Below, one piece after another: positions 53,663 through 64,000 of a stretch of 64,000 nucleotides of DNA. Under the pieces are notes generated by a model. The model was not told the DNA's origin and ran no database searches. It saw only the letters and a list, made by a program, of their open reading frames with translations. The stretch is from positions 1,503,126-1,567,125 of the forward strand of contig MU001498.1 of assembly GCA_010093485.1 (NCBI GenBank). Direction: 5' to 3'. The translations under genes and the position numbers were made by a program. Position 1 is the first letter of the stretch; each line of letters begins with the position of its first letter. The DNA is from Karstenula rhodostoma CBS 690.94. Taxonomy: Eukaryota; Ascomycota; Dothideomycetes; Pleosporales; Didymosphaeriaceae.

Positions 53663-56507
53663 CTTCGCGGTGTTGCGCAAGTAGCGACGAGGTGGACTCT
53701 GCGCGCAGGCGGTTGATGGGCACGGGGGGGACGAGACCCTGGTTATGTAGTCGGACCAAGGTCAATCTATCACCTCTATACGGCCGCACCGTAAGCCGAT
53801 AACGCCGCACGGACGTGGAAACTATGGGGGCTAGCGGAGATGGGTGTCAATTCAAGTGCTAGCGAGAAGCCATGCATTGAGAATGTAGTATCGGGCGGAA
53901 CCATTGCCATTCCTTCAATTGGATCCAGCAGCCGATTACCGGGTTCCAGCTTGAGGGCCGTGGTACCAGCTTGAGGGTTGCCGCTTGCTTGTACTCGGTG
54001 GCGCTGGCAGGGTCGTCGCTGGAGGATGGACGATATTGTCGATTGCCTCCCATCTGGCCGTCCCCAGGGCTCGATAACTGCGTCATGGCGATGATCGAGG
54101 GCGCCGCGAGCTGCTTCGTATCGAACGGTCGCGATACATAGCTGGCGTCATACATGAAGGCGGCCACCTTGTTCCCGTGGAGAGCATTGGCCGGCTTAGC
54201 ATTGCTTGTGATTAATCAAGCAACACGGCCACACGACCTTTAACCCAGATAGGAAGGCGCCAGCATTTGTGTGAAGCTCGAGCGTGCCCTGCCGCACCTC
54301 TTCCCCGCTTCTCACTAGCCTGCGATACCACCCTGGCCACCAGCATGCTCCCTCGCAATCTCGCAATCAAGAGCCCTGCGCTCGTGGGCCAGCGCTGCCC
54401 AGACCCATCTTCACGAGGGCTAGACGAAGCTTGACGAGGCTTGATTGACGCGCCGTACAAGTGCCTCGGCCGACTGGCGTGCTGGGCTATACCTGCCCGC
54501 CTGATATGCATCTGATTGGGGACCATGTCCGCGTTATCTTGCCTATACGGAGCGTCGTCCCACTTCAGTGTGCCCTCCAGGGATCGCTGTGCGGCGTGGC
54601 TTGACGGCGAATGTCTTGACAAGGCTTGGTTCGCGACCTCTAGCCTCCATCTCGAGGCCGCCGGCAATACACATGCAGTAGACACAGACGAGGACGATAC
54701 CGGCTTCTCGGCTCCCTCGAGGCCTCTCTCCAGGCCCCCGAGATCAAAGAGGCGCGGCTCGAGTGGTGATTAGTCCTGCAGCAGCAGGTCATCGGACCGT
54801 CGAGCAACGACGACAAGTGGCTTGTTACCGGCCGTATCAGCCAATTCAACACAAAGGCACGCCCGCCGCGACCCACGCCCTACCACGCCAACCTTCCAGA
54901 ACAACCACACAGCTGCCACATCCGACTAGGGCCCTATCCTCGTGGGTGCTCGCTACCGACCACCACTTCACATGCATGCAGGTGCCGGATTCTGCGCCAG
55001 CGGTAGAGCTCACTATTGTCTGCCCGTCGCCAGCGCGAACTGTGGCATTATCTTGTGGCAGTTCCTTACCGCGCAAAAGAAGGTGGCCACGCCTCTTCTC
55101 TACCCTCGAGTTTCCTCACCGCCGCTGGACCCCACGATCCCGATACCGCTCTTCTCGATATAACCAGGACCACAAATCTCCGCCCTAACAACCCTCCAGC
55201 CGCGTCTTATCGCTGCACCTCCACCAAAGAACCACGCTTTATTTCCACCTCCCTTCGCCAACCCACACCCATCGCATCACGCTATCCGCACGCCAACCAG
55301 CCCACTATCATGCCTCCTCTGAACCAGGAAGGCCGTAAGCTGTGCCGCATGTAATAAACACACACACCCACCCACTCCATTAGCTACTGCACGGTTAACC
55401 GCCTGTCCCGTCGCTGACCCCGGTCCGCCCAACCGAGCGCACAAGCCTTTCCACTAGCTCTCCCTAACCAGCTTAGCCACCCTCACAAGCTTTTCCTACA
55501 GCAACTCAAATCATGCTTGTGTGACATGCAGCGCTCACGACATGGCCCCACGTATACGCATATTGATACTCGCGAGGGAAGGGGAAGAAAGACTGTTTAC
55601 TGCGAAAAATAAAATAAAATAGAATAAAATAAAAGACCAGAGCCGCCATTGCGTTACGCATGGCTGCATCGAAATCGCGGATTAGACTCCTACGCTGCAT
55701 ACCACTTCTGCCCTTTCGTTGCAACTCTCCCCTACCATCTCTTCTTTCCCAGAGTACAACGCACGCCCTCCCACCAGCCCACCCGTCTTCCAACTAACAA
55801 ACCACCACACCATACCACACCACTCCTCCCAAAGCCCACACGCGCCTCCGCCAACCCAACCCAGCCCAGCCGACACCTCGACAAGACGGACAAAGGCCCC
55901 AAAGGCGTGTAGACTACTTGACAACCACAGTGCTCCCGCTGGAAAGTACTCCTGCCTAGGTAGGTAGCCCTCCGAGGGGAAATAAATATCCCCATGGATT
56001 GGAGTGGATAGAATGGGATTCGTGGTAGTGCAGCAGACCGAACCGACTACGACCGCGCAGAGGACCGTATCCGCATGTGCTCTACCCGTTTCAGCCCATG
56101 CGATGGGTGTGCTTCGTACACGGTACACGCCCTGTAGTATCTCTCCATCGCGTGCCTGCTTTCTTCCCCGCCGTCTATCAAGACACCTCTTGCCTCCGCT
56201 TTTGTCTTGGTATGCTACTCTCAGCACCAGACATTCCCGTACTGCCATGTAGATCCCCTTCTAGCGCGTGCACCTGCCTAAGGTGAGGTGGTGTATCGCG
56301 GGTCTTGCGTTGGTGCTTGGATCTCGCACACACGTTGCGGAAGTCCAATGCGAGGACTAGGTGCACAGCGCGGGGGGAGATATGGTGCCGGGGTAGGGAT
56401 GTGTAGCACGTGGCCTAGGAAGAGGGAGATACATAGACCGCCGTATCCACGACCGCGCGCAAGTACGCCTCGCTAGGTATGCCTGCAGCAGCGAAATCGC
56501 CCGCCGC
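53663..56507. other. Long intergenic region, no clear gene
   Basis: 2.8 kb. The left part is the OPT promoter. Short ORFs on both strands (for example minus 53859-54167) have no recognised features. At 55150-55310 the + strand looks like a pyrimidine-rich 5' UTR leading to an ATG at 55310 in good context, but that frame closes after 14 codons; a GTAAGC at 55334 could be a donor. An A-rich tract of taaaa units lies at 55600-55632. I cannot support a gene here. Confidence 0.45.
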
Positions 56508-57602
56508 TCAGTCCTCCTCATGCGCCATGGCTTCATCGTTGAACATGCGCGGCAGGAAGAACTTTGTGTTTTCGTACACCAGGAACGTGACGACCGTGGT
56601 CGGGATAACGCGCAGGGTATTCGGGACAACGCTATCTCACGTTAGCACCCAACTCCCAAACCAAAGCGATGATAATACATACCCCTTGTAAAACGCCAGA
56701 AACCCCTCGTTCCTCCACGTCTTGCGCAACACATCCACCAGCCCCGTATACTGCATCGCGGCATCGTACCGCTGCATGCGCGCGCGGATGGGCTGGTACG
56801 GATACGTGATGGCGCCCGCGAGCAGCTTGCTGCTGCCGCTCATGGAGATGTAGTCCCAGTTGCTGAGGTGCGCGCCGTCGGGCAGCTGCGCGCTCTTCCG
56901 CGCCTTCATCTTCTCGTAGATGGCGAACTGCACGGCGCCGTGCGCGACGCCGAGCGTCGACGGGAGGAAGCCGGCCCAGAGGCCCTTGAGGCCGCGCGTC
57001 GTGTAGACGTGCAGCAGGCCCTGCGTCATGGAGCGGTAGGCTGAGGGGTGGTTTGCGCCGCGCTCGAGCATGCGCGTTTTCACGACCCAGATGGGGTTGG
57101 TGCAGGCGCCTGTTAGGAGGCCTGGAGGTCGTCTGTTAGCACTATACCCCTCCCATTCCATCTTTTATCTCAAGCAGAGGAAAAAACACGATGCATGCAT
57201 GCACATACCAGCCACGGCCGCCGCCCCAAAGAACTCCCCACCACCGAGCCGCCCGCCCTCCTTCCCCCTCGCCAGAAACCCCTTCACCTCCCCGTAAAAC
57301 AGAAAATACAGCCCCCACCCCAAGCTGTTCCCCAGCATATTCGGCCACAGCCCGCGATACAGCGCCCGCACGCCGCCCTCATTTTGCACCACGCCGCGGA
57401 TGATGCGGAGCGAGTCGCCAGGCCGCGACCGCGCAGAGGTATTCAGCTGCAGCCGGTTCTTGAGCAGGTCGAGCGGGTGCACTGTCAGGCATGAGACGAC
57501 GCCCGCGCTGAAGCCTGCGACGGACTCGACGAGTTGGGGGGAGATGCTCGCGGGGGGTTTGGCGGGGTTGTCGGTCTTGAGGGTTTGCAGTGCGCGGGGC
57601 AT
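56508..57602 (-). CDS. Mitochondrial carrier, Flx1-like (FAD/folate transporter type, SLC25A32 group)
   Basis: Inner-membrane carrier of the mitochondrial carrier family. Three exons give about 320 residues, starting MPRALQTLKTDNPAKPPASI. Splices join AAAVAG to LLTGACTNPIWVVKTRM, and AFYKG to VVPNTLRVIPTTVVTFLVYE. Three carrier repeats are present, with signatures HPLDLLKNRLQ, NPIWVVKTRM and YPYQPIRARMQ. Segments typical of the Flx1/SLC25A32 group are LGWGLYFLFYGEVK and HGAVQFAIYEKMK. Yeast Flx1 supports mitochondrial FAD supply, which the FAD-dependent mitochondrial enzymes of this window would need, but that link is general. Confidence 0.88.
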
Positions 57603-58157
57603 GGTGTCAGTGCCGTCTGGGCTGGAGTGGGTTGACAGCGTGAGGACGTCTCAAGAGACGCTGCGCGGATATTCGAGGCTTTGGGTACGCGGGGTGGAGG
57701 GAGGGTTGGTGTCGCTGTTAGCGAAGGCGCATGTTTTGCTAGGGCTGCATTATGTACAGAGAGATAATAATATTTTACAGAACAGGTCCGGTGCGATTCA
57801 GGTCATTGTAGAGATGTGGGGGACGGTGAGGGTGAAAGGCAGGCCGCGTCAAAGCTCCCGCGAGCTTGGACTTTTCTCGCGTTGCACAGACGTGGGGGAC
57901 GACGTCATGCATGCCTCCTCCGTGTTGCCGTACAACCAGTCCACTTTTCGACTCTATAATACTACGATCTGAATAGATCAATGCACACTGGTCCTTCCAG
58001 GAGATCATATCAACATCTGAATAAAAGGTCTCACAATTATTCCAGCAGGATGCAAGATGCCATGTCCCAATACTTCACTAACCATAAATCGCAAAGGTAT
58101 CACTGCAGCCCCCAATCGAGCGTACATCTAACCACCACCTACCCGCTCTTTTACTAT
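57603..58157. other. Intergenic region
   Basis: 555 bp containing the carrier promoter and the 3' side of the amine oxidase. I see nothing distinctive. Confidence 0.5.
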
Positions 58158-60328
58158 CTACTTGGAGCAGCACTCCTGCGTCCCGCTCTTATCACCCCCA
58201 AACGCCATCCTACTCAACTTATCCACCAACGTCCCACCCTGCCTCACCCCACTCGGCACCGAGCAATAACTCGGCGGCACATCCAAGCACGGGTTCCTGG
58301 TGAAGAAGTTCCTCGGCCGCAGCAGCAGCGTCATCGGCTCGGCCGGCATGACGGGGAAGTCTTCGGGCGACGGGAAGTGCGTGATGCCAAAGGTATGCCA
58401 CAGCACGACGTCCGTGTTTGTGATGTCTGCGCTGGGGTTCTCCGCGATCCACTGCGGGATGCCCTGCGAGACTTCGCCAGAGGTCTGGGGGACGTGCCGC
58501 CCCGCTGGGTGCAGCTGCCCGTCGTCGTACTTGGTGACGTGCACGGCGTGGCGTGCGAAGCCTGCGCGCTTCCACACGAGGCCGCCCGGCTTCGGCAGCA
58601 GCTCGGGGATTTCGCGGCTGACAAGCTTGTAGGAGACGGGTTTCTTCGAGTAGGGGTTGATCTTGCCCTCGTTGCACATCTCCCATGTGCGGCTTGTCGC
58701 GCCATTGTAGTCTGTCTGCGCCTGCTCGGGCGTCGAAAGTTTAGTCTTAAGCGCGTAGAATGCGTTGCCGTACTTGTTCTCTGCGGAGCCGACTTCGCCG
58801 CTTCCGCGTGTGGCATCGACCATGAATATGGTGTTGTTAGGCCCGTCGATGTTGGGATCTATGCGCATGCAGAAGAGATGTTGGTGGTTGTGTGCATTGA
58901 CGCCCGGGTAGACTTCTGTGCCCCAGCCGTGCAGGTCCTCGCCCTCGTTGCAGGGAAATGTGTTCAAAATACCGGTGAGCTTAATCTCGAGCTGTATGGT
59001 GCCATCTTGATGCAGAATCCAGTACACGCAATATTCGTAGTTTGCGGCGGTGAAGACGTGGGATATGACAAGCTTGCGGGCGCGGGTCACCGTGACGGAA
59101 TCGTCGCGGAAGTCCGTATGCTTGAAGAGAATGCCCGCGTCTTCTTCGTGGATGCAGACGGCGTTCTTGATAGTGGTGGCGGCACCTGCCTTGTTCACGA
59201 ACGCCGCGTCCATGTAGTGGATAGCTCCCTTGCAGTCGCAGCCTAGGCTCAGCGAGTTTGTCATGTAGCCACCACCGTACTCACCCAAGTCGAAAGCGTG
59301 TTTTCGCTGATGGGGATGCTCGGGGTTCCCGTATGGGACCACCATCTCAGCGAGTGACAATCGCCAGAAAGTATCTCGCTCGGTTCCCTTGTCGTTGAAC
59401 GTGATGTTGGAGAGAACCAGGCCCTCGCGGTAGTTGAAGCCGACATGCAGCTTCCAGTTCTGCCAGCTGATGACTCTGCCATCTAATGAAAACGAGACTC
59501 CCTCGGGCTGTGTAATGTTGATGGGCTTCAAGTCTGTGCGGAAGCCGCCCTCCTTCTCGATTGCCGCAGCGTGGTAGTTGTTCGGCGGGGCCTTATTGAC
59601 TGGCCGTCGGATAGGCGGGACATCGATGTGAATTATTTCTTGTGTATCGGAGTTGTAGATAGGTGTGAAGTCGAGAGGGTAGGTGTACTGGCTGTCGTCG
59701 GGGTGCGGGCGGTAGTACATGAGAGCCTGCTGAAGACGTACTTTGGAACCAAATCGCTCGTCATAGCCAATGGTCCATGCTGGTCACTATTAGCAGTTGA
59801 GCCAACACGCACGTTCAAGCACTCACGGTCGCAGTAAACCTTGTGCATGTCCTCCGGAGGTATGCCGATAATGCCGCACTGCTCAATGACTTTCGCATCC
59901 TTGCGCACAACCGTCTCGACGATCTGGAGATCTTCCATGGTGATCTGCTCAAGTCAGTCATTATTCAAGTTGTTTCTGCGACACATTCGTACCAAAGGCT
60001 GAACATCAGGCGTCTCCTCCCATTTGATGATCTTGCCATCGGTCAAATCCACCAGACCATCGAACACCTTGCTGCCCTTGCCAATGCACACCACATCCGC
60101 CACTCTGTTCGGGCGCGGCGTGTGCTCCGGGTCCTTTACCCACTTCAACATGACGGTTTTGGGTGGCTCCCACAAAGTGATTGCATTGAAGGCGACATGG
60201 CTGTACTGCTTCCGGATGATGGACACAGCGTGCTCAATCTCAGTCTCGACGAGAGGATCCAGAGGGTGCGGCGCGCGGCCAATGCCAGTAACGTGGCTTG
60301 CAGCCTGCTTCAATCGATCGAGAGCCAT
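58158..60328 (-). CDS. Copper amine oxidase (topaquinone-containing)
   Basis: Oxidises primary amines to aldehydes, ammonia and hydrogen peroxide, using Cu(II) and a topaquinone formed from a Tyr. Three exons give about 690 residues, starting MALDRLKQAASHVTGIGRAP; splices lie near 59942-59990 and 59770-59825. The catalytic core carries the topaquinone motif TAANYEYCVYW (modified Tyr at about residue 400) and copper-ligand histidines in NAHNHQHLFCMRID. The base-region Asp is in FDLGEYGGGY. No signal peptide is present. The C-terminus has two Cys then SK. The second exon is short (about 39 residues, ITMEDLQIVETVV onward). Confidence 0.93.
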
Positions 60329-61126
60329 TGGTATGCGCGGCGCTCCGAGATGTTCAGAACAGATGAAGAACGGAGCTGGACGAGCGCACCTGCAGAAAGA
60401 GCTTACCCCCTCTTAAAGCACTGGCTTGCGCTCCGATATAGCTGCACGCGACGCGCCTGGCGCAAAGGCACGCCCGCCAGTTCTAGAAGAAAGTCTACAT
60501 GAGGTGCATAAGCGCAGCCAAGGCCATCGTGATTGGGCTATCGTGCCATGATGCTCCATTATCAACTGATAACACTTGTGAGGGCAATCGGGATTCCCCC
60601 TCCGCATGCAGCTAGCGCGGGCTTCCCCACAGCTCCTACTCCCACGCTGGCGGTTGCGGACCCGCGACAGCGCGCTGCAGCGACTCCGCAGATGCATCGC
60701 GTGGTTGACCGGAGGGATGTAGAGCGCGGAGATGGCAGCGAGCAGGAGGAGCGCGCGTGGACCGACGAAAAATGGTGCTGCTAGGCCGGACGCAGTAGGA
60801 CCAGGCAAATACAGCGTGTGTCATGGGGCAGGGCAGTGGTATGGCTACAACCGGGAAAGGTGCCTCTCGCACCCCTTCCACCACGATATTCGCAGGCGAC
60901 AGGTGAAAGTATTGCGATCCGCCATCATCGCTCAGAGGTCCAAGGGTTTTGCAGTATGTAAACACAGCTGTTATTAGATGATTAGCAGTAGCTAACCAGG
61001 CGTACCCAACAGCTGATAATTTGGTTTGCAAGATTTAGTTCACCCGAGGACGTAACCTCATCCGTGTGACCGAGGACAAAACAGAGTGGTGGTAGAGCAT
61101 TTCCAGCATCCAGCATGACGTTTTGT
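60329..61126. other. Intergenic region
   Basis: 798 bp between the amine oxidase start and the HET gene stop. It contains one CGG-N8-CCG repeat (60651-60664), counted as background. No gene is visible. Confidence 0.5.
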
Positions 61127-62962
61127 TCAGTACAAAGATATCGTCTTCTGCACGAGGCCGCTCCGGCTTGCCATCTCCCCTCTCATAACCCCCTGGACAT
61201 AACACTGACCAACAAATGTATACCCATCCTCGCCCTCTACCTTTGGCGGGCGGACCACGAACGGAACTTTTCCTCCCCTGAAAATCCAGACTTGGTCTCC
61301 AACCTCCGTTTCCATGTGACCCTGTCCCATCAGACCTGTCTCGGTCACAAACATGTTCTGGTTCGCCATCATGCCGTAAATGGTATTCCGTGTATCGTTC
61401 TCAACACACGTTGCCTTGCCACGCATGATCTCCCAGACGTCGTATACATCGTTGTCGTTGGCCTTCCGTCCGGGCTGCTGGGCTCCGTCCCGAACCACGT
61501 CGCCTAAAACCAACTTCGCGAACGCTTCGGCGCGGTTGTACGTGCTCTCTGGGTACAATTCCCTCGAGGCGGATCCAGCGAGGTCATGGTTGGAGAAAGG
61601 GCAGCCTACAGCAGCAGCATACCAATCGTGCAAGAGGGGTTCCGTAGTAGATACCGGCCATGTGTCTGATACCTTGTCTGTCAAAAACCCGTTTTGAGTT
61701 TGCACGATGACATCGACATGGACGCCAGTCAAGGTCAACCTTCGTTGTCCGATCTCTGTCTCAATTGCTTTGAGATCAATTGGACCCAGACCCTCATCAG
61801 CTCTGTATTCGTCGTAGCCGTGCATCAGATAGTAGACATCTGGCGAGTGCTTCGGAGAGGTAAAAGCTAGATCAAGCGCCCAGCTAGCAATATTGGGCGT
61901 AGACTCGGAGGGTTGCTGACGCGGAGACACCGTCAATGGCCGCAGCCCTTTCGCGTCGAGTACCAATTCCTGCGTCAACGTACTAAAGACTTGAGGTATG
62001 GGGATGCCATAGTCACATATCTCTGACACCGGTAAGCGACCGTGCTCACAAAGACCAAGAAGCCCGTATATTTTGTCCCGGGGGTTAGTGGCCTGCCGCA
62101 AGCGATATCGATGGATCATCTCGAAGAGGTCGTCGAAGCGATGCCTCGCCAGATTAAGCCATGTCACATGTGTCATGAGGTTTCTGAGAATTTGCATGCC
62201 AGCGAAATACTGATCAATCATGTCGCTGAGCGGCTGTGGGCGGTTGAACACCCAAGCTTCCCTGGCCTGCTGTAGAGTGGACCACGATATCTCAAATGGG
62301 CCCCACTGCAATGCCACATGCTCTGGCAACGCTGCTTCTTGCACCGTCCAGATGCGCATCCACCATGCGTTCTCATCAGGACCTATGTTTTTCAAAGCTT
62401 CGACAGCTGCTCCGAAGACATCAGGAAAGGTCGGTGGAAGGGGCTCAGCATGCGGATCTTGCGCACGACTTGCTGCGGCCATGTACTGGATGAGCTGCAC
62501 AGCAGCATCGGCATCTGCCAACATATCGTCCCTCACTTCGCCCATCCAGGCAATGCAGCGAGAACATTTCGTGTAGATGATAGACATGAGCTGGACCTGG
62601 TCCGCTTTCTCCTCGAGGTTCTGCTGGTTAATGCAAATTTGGTCAACCCACAAGAGCCTATCGCGATCAGGTAGTTGCAGCTGACGCAGCGCGCCGCTGA
62701 GTGAGCGAGAGATTTCGATGCGGTGACCGGAGACAAGGATGGGCACTTGATCCGTCACAGAGCCCCATACGTAGGAGATCGTTTCATACTGGGGGAGTTT
62801 TCCCAGTGATACCACTTGAATAGTGCATTCGAAGAGATCCGTCGTATCGGCTTCGGAAGGAGCGGGCGGGATTCTCAGAATGCGTATGTTCGGAGGACTC
62901 AAGTAGAGCTCCCCACGCTTGTTGTTATGTAGGGGAGGTAGCATTGGATACCAATCTGACAT
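61127..62962 (-). CDS. HET-domain (heterokaryon incompatibility) protein
   Basis: HET-domain proteins trigger cell death on fusion of unlike strains. The preferred start at 62962 (MSDWYPMLPPLHNNKRGELY) gives 611 residues. The frame stays open upstream, with in-frame ATGs at 63052, 63106 and 63163. HET blocks seen are LPQYETISYVWGS (about residue 57), LLWVDQICINQQNLEEKADQ (about residues 95-115) and WWMRIWTVQEAALPEHVALQ. The later family segment RYRLRQATNPRDKIYGLLGL is also present, and the C-terminus has the usual IYGMMANQNMFVTETGLMG and GDQVWIFRGGKVPFVVRP region. It appears intact. The NACHT gene about 14 kb to the left belongs to the same functional theme. Confidence 0.9.
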   Translation of the reverse strand: MSDWYPMLPPLHNNKRGELYLSPPNIRILRIPPAPSEADTTDLFECTIQVVSLGKLPQYETISYVWGSVTDQVPILVSGHRIEISRSLSGALRQLQLPDRDRLLWVDQICINQQNLEEKADQVQLMSIIYTKCSRCIAWMGEVRDDMLADADAAVQLIQYMAAASRAQDPHAEPLPPTFPDVFGAAVEALKNIGPDENAWWMRIWTVQEAALPEHVALQWGPFEISWSTLQQAREAWVFNRPQPLSDMIDQYFAGMQILRNLMTHVTWLNLARHRFDDLFEMIHRYRLRQATNPRDKIYGLLGLCEHGRLPVSEICDYGIPIPQVFSTLTQELVLDAKGLRPLTVSPRQQPSESTPNIASWALDLAFTSPKHSPDVYYLMHGYDEYRADEGLGPIDLKAIETEIGQRRLTLTGVHVDVIVQTQNGFLTDKVSDTWPVSTTEPLLHDWYAAAVGCPFSNHDLAGSASRELYPESTYNRAEAFAKLVLGDVVRDGAQQPGRKANDNDVYDVWEIMRGKATCVENDTRNTIYGMMANQNMFVTETGLMGQGHMETEVGDQVWIFRGGKVPFVVRPPKVEGEDGYTFVGQCYVQGVMRGEMASRSGLVQKTISLY

Positions 62963-63541
62963 AGCTGGAGTGGGATGGCTAGCGTTCGTGCGTAGAGATG
63001 CTGACTTTTCGGATGGTTGTGAACGACGTGTCGCTTCGGTGCAGCAGCCCATGTGGTCTGATGGCCGCCTGGCCCCCACCTTATATATGGGAACACTGTT
63101 GTCCATTCGGCCCCACCTTAAGCATGCTGTCTTGTGGATTCGATACAGGTACCGCGAGTGCATCGCCACGAAGGATGCCGCTTTCCATAAGCTGCATCGA
63201 TATCGATTTGGCGGATTTTAGAGCCGCCATAGTGACAAAGGCGCCTCGCAAGGATACTACGTAATGGTAGTGGAATGGAAGCCTGGGAAGTTTCGGTTTG
63301 GTTGTTCCAAGATGGCAAGGATTCGTACTCTGAGGGGATGTGGTTGCTGATGAGCGCCAACAAGCACGCGGTGGGCGGTGCAAGCGCATCGGTCAAAACG
63401 CGCGTCTATGCCAATATAGGATTAGCGTCTGCACCCCTGCAACTGAGAGTTGCGGAGTTACAGCACCTCCGGGAATGCCACGCCACAACGCGTGTCCTCC
63501 TACATTCGCGCAATGTTTTACACTCGTTAGGGTTTTTCAAT
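62963..63541. other. Divergent region between HET and PAP2 genes
   Basis: 579 bp. The HET frame remains open for 200 bases here, so a longer HET N-terminus is possible. No other gene is visible. Confidence 0.5.
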
Positions 63542-64000
63542 ATGCCTGCTCCTGCGGGTTCTTCAAACAGGCGGAACACACCCCTTACCCAGTCTCCAGG
63601 CTTTTTAGGGGCTGCAGCGCGCTTTTGGCAGGTATGCAAGGTCGTGCGTTGTAAAGGTGGCCGTTGCTAATTGTGTGCTCAGCGCTCGTATGCATCCGAT
63701 TATGTCGGTCTCGCTATCTTGATCGCGGGATGGATAGTAGTATGTATCAACCGCAAGAGGTAAGAGAGCATGGCTGACCTGATCAGCTCCAATTGCACGG
63801 CGAGCCCTTTCACCGCATGTTTTCCCTCGACAACCTCGCTATACAGTACCCACACGCTGAAGTGGAGCGTGTATCAGTTAGTACGTTGCCCTCTCTTCAC
63901 CCCAAATATATACATTCTGATCCGTCTCCAGCATGGCTCTTCGTATACGCAGGCGCGATTCCGCTCGGCATCCTCGCAGCTTGGTCCCTCGTAGTTCGCC
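63542..64000 (+). CDS. PAP2-type lipid phosphatase (Dpp1-like), 5' part, cut by window edge
   Basis: Membrane phosphatase acting on phosphatidate or diacylglycerol pyrophosphate. Four exons were recovered by hand: 63542-63631, 63683-63739, 63787-63880 and 63932-64000 onward. Joined, they read MPAPAGSSNRRNTPLTQSPG, then ARFWQRSYASDYVGLAILIA, then GEPFHRMFSLDNLAIQYPHA and ERVSVTWLFVYAGAIPLGIL. The run F-S-L-D-(D/N)-x-x-I-x-Y-P-x-A-x-x-E-R-V is typical of fungal PAP2/LPP enzymes before the first catalytic block. The phosphatase motifs lie beyond the window. Each intron is 47-51 nt, so no single ORF shows the gene. Confidence 0.8.

Noticed and set aside
53859..54685. Two minus-strand ORFs upstream of the OPT gene
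   Set aside because: Protein-like in part, but without family features, splice support or conserved motifs.

Overview
The window looks like nuclear DNA of a filamentous ascomycete (Pezizomycotina). Genes are dense, introns are short (about 45-70 nt, GT..AG), and gene families are typical of this group: HET, NACHT-STAND, Zn(II)2Cys6, OPT and CDF. I saw no prokaryotic operon, rRNA, tRNA or CRISPR. I cannot name the species. Exon joins were worked out by hand from splice signals and protein continuity, so CDS coordinates span introns.

Left part (1-15.8 kb): housekeeping genes, many mitochondrial. These are the complex I subunit NDUFA12, divergent from phosphatidylglycerophosphate synthase PGS1; the BAR protein Rvs161/Hob3, divergent from mitochondrial tryptophanyl-tRNA synthetase; an F-box-like protein; a low-complexity protein of unknown function; and a cation diffusion facilitator (CDF). 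Two gene-poor stretches lie at 5.8-8.3 and 10.4-12.1 kb.

Centre (15.8-33.7 kb): the main feature is a catabolic cluster. It holds pyrroline-5-carboxylate (P5C) reductase, proline dehydrogenase, an uncharacterised multi-pass membrane protein, an FAD amine/amino-acid oxidase, a Put3-like Zn2Cys6 regulator, an aspartate-type aminotransferase, an amino-acid permease, a DapA-family aldolase and P5C dehydrogenase. Dehydrogenase, P5C dehydrogenase, aspartate aminotransferase and 4-hydroxy-2-oxoglutarate aldolase are exactly the four enzyme classes of the animal trans-4-hydroxy-L-proline pathway to glyoxylate and pyruvate. I infer a proline plus hydroxyproline utilisation cluster. Each of its seven intergenic regions contains a CGG-N8-CCG inverted repeat, a candidate site for the zinc-cluster regulator.

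Right part (33.7-64 kb): a second CDF paralogue, a secreted GH29 alpha-L-fucosidase, an F-box-like protein, the AP-2 mu clathrin adaptor, a NACHT STAND (NLR-like) protein, a low-complexity protein, an OPT oligopeptide transporter, a mitochondrial FAD/folate-type carrier (Flx1-like), a copper amine oxidase, a HET-domain protein, and the 5' half of a PAP2-type lipid phosphatase cut by the window edge. Uptake of peptides and amino acids, fucose removal from glycans and hydroxyproline breakdown would fit growth on plant cell-wall glycoproteins, but that link is inference.
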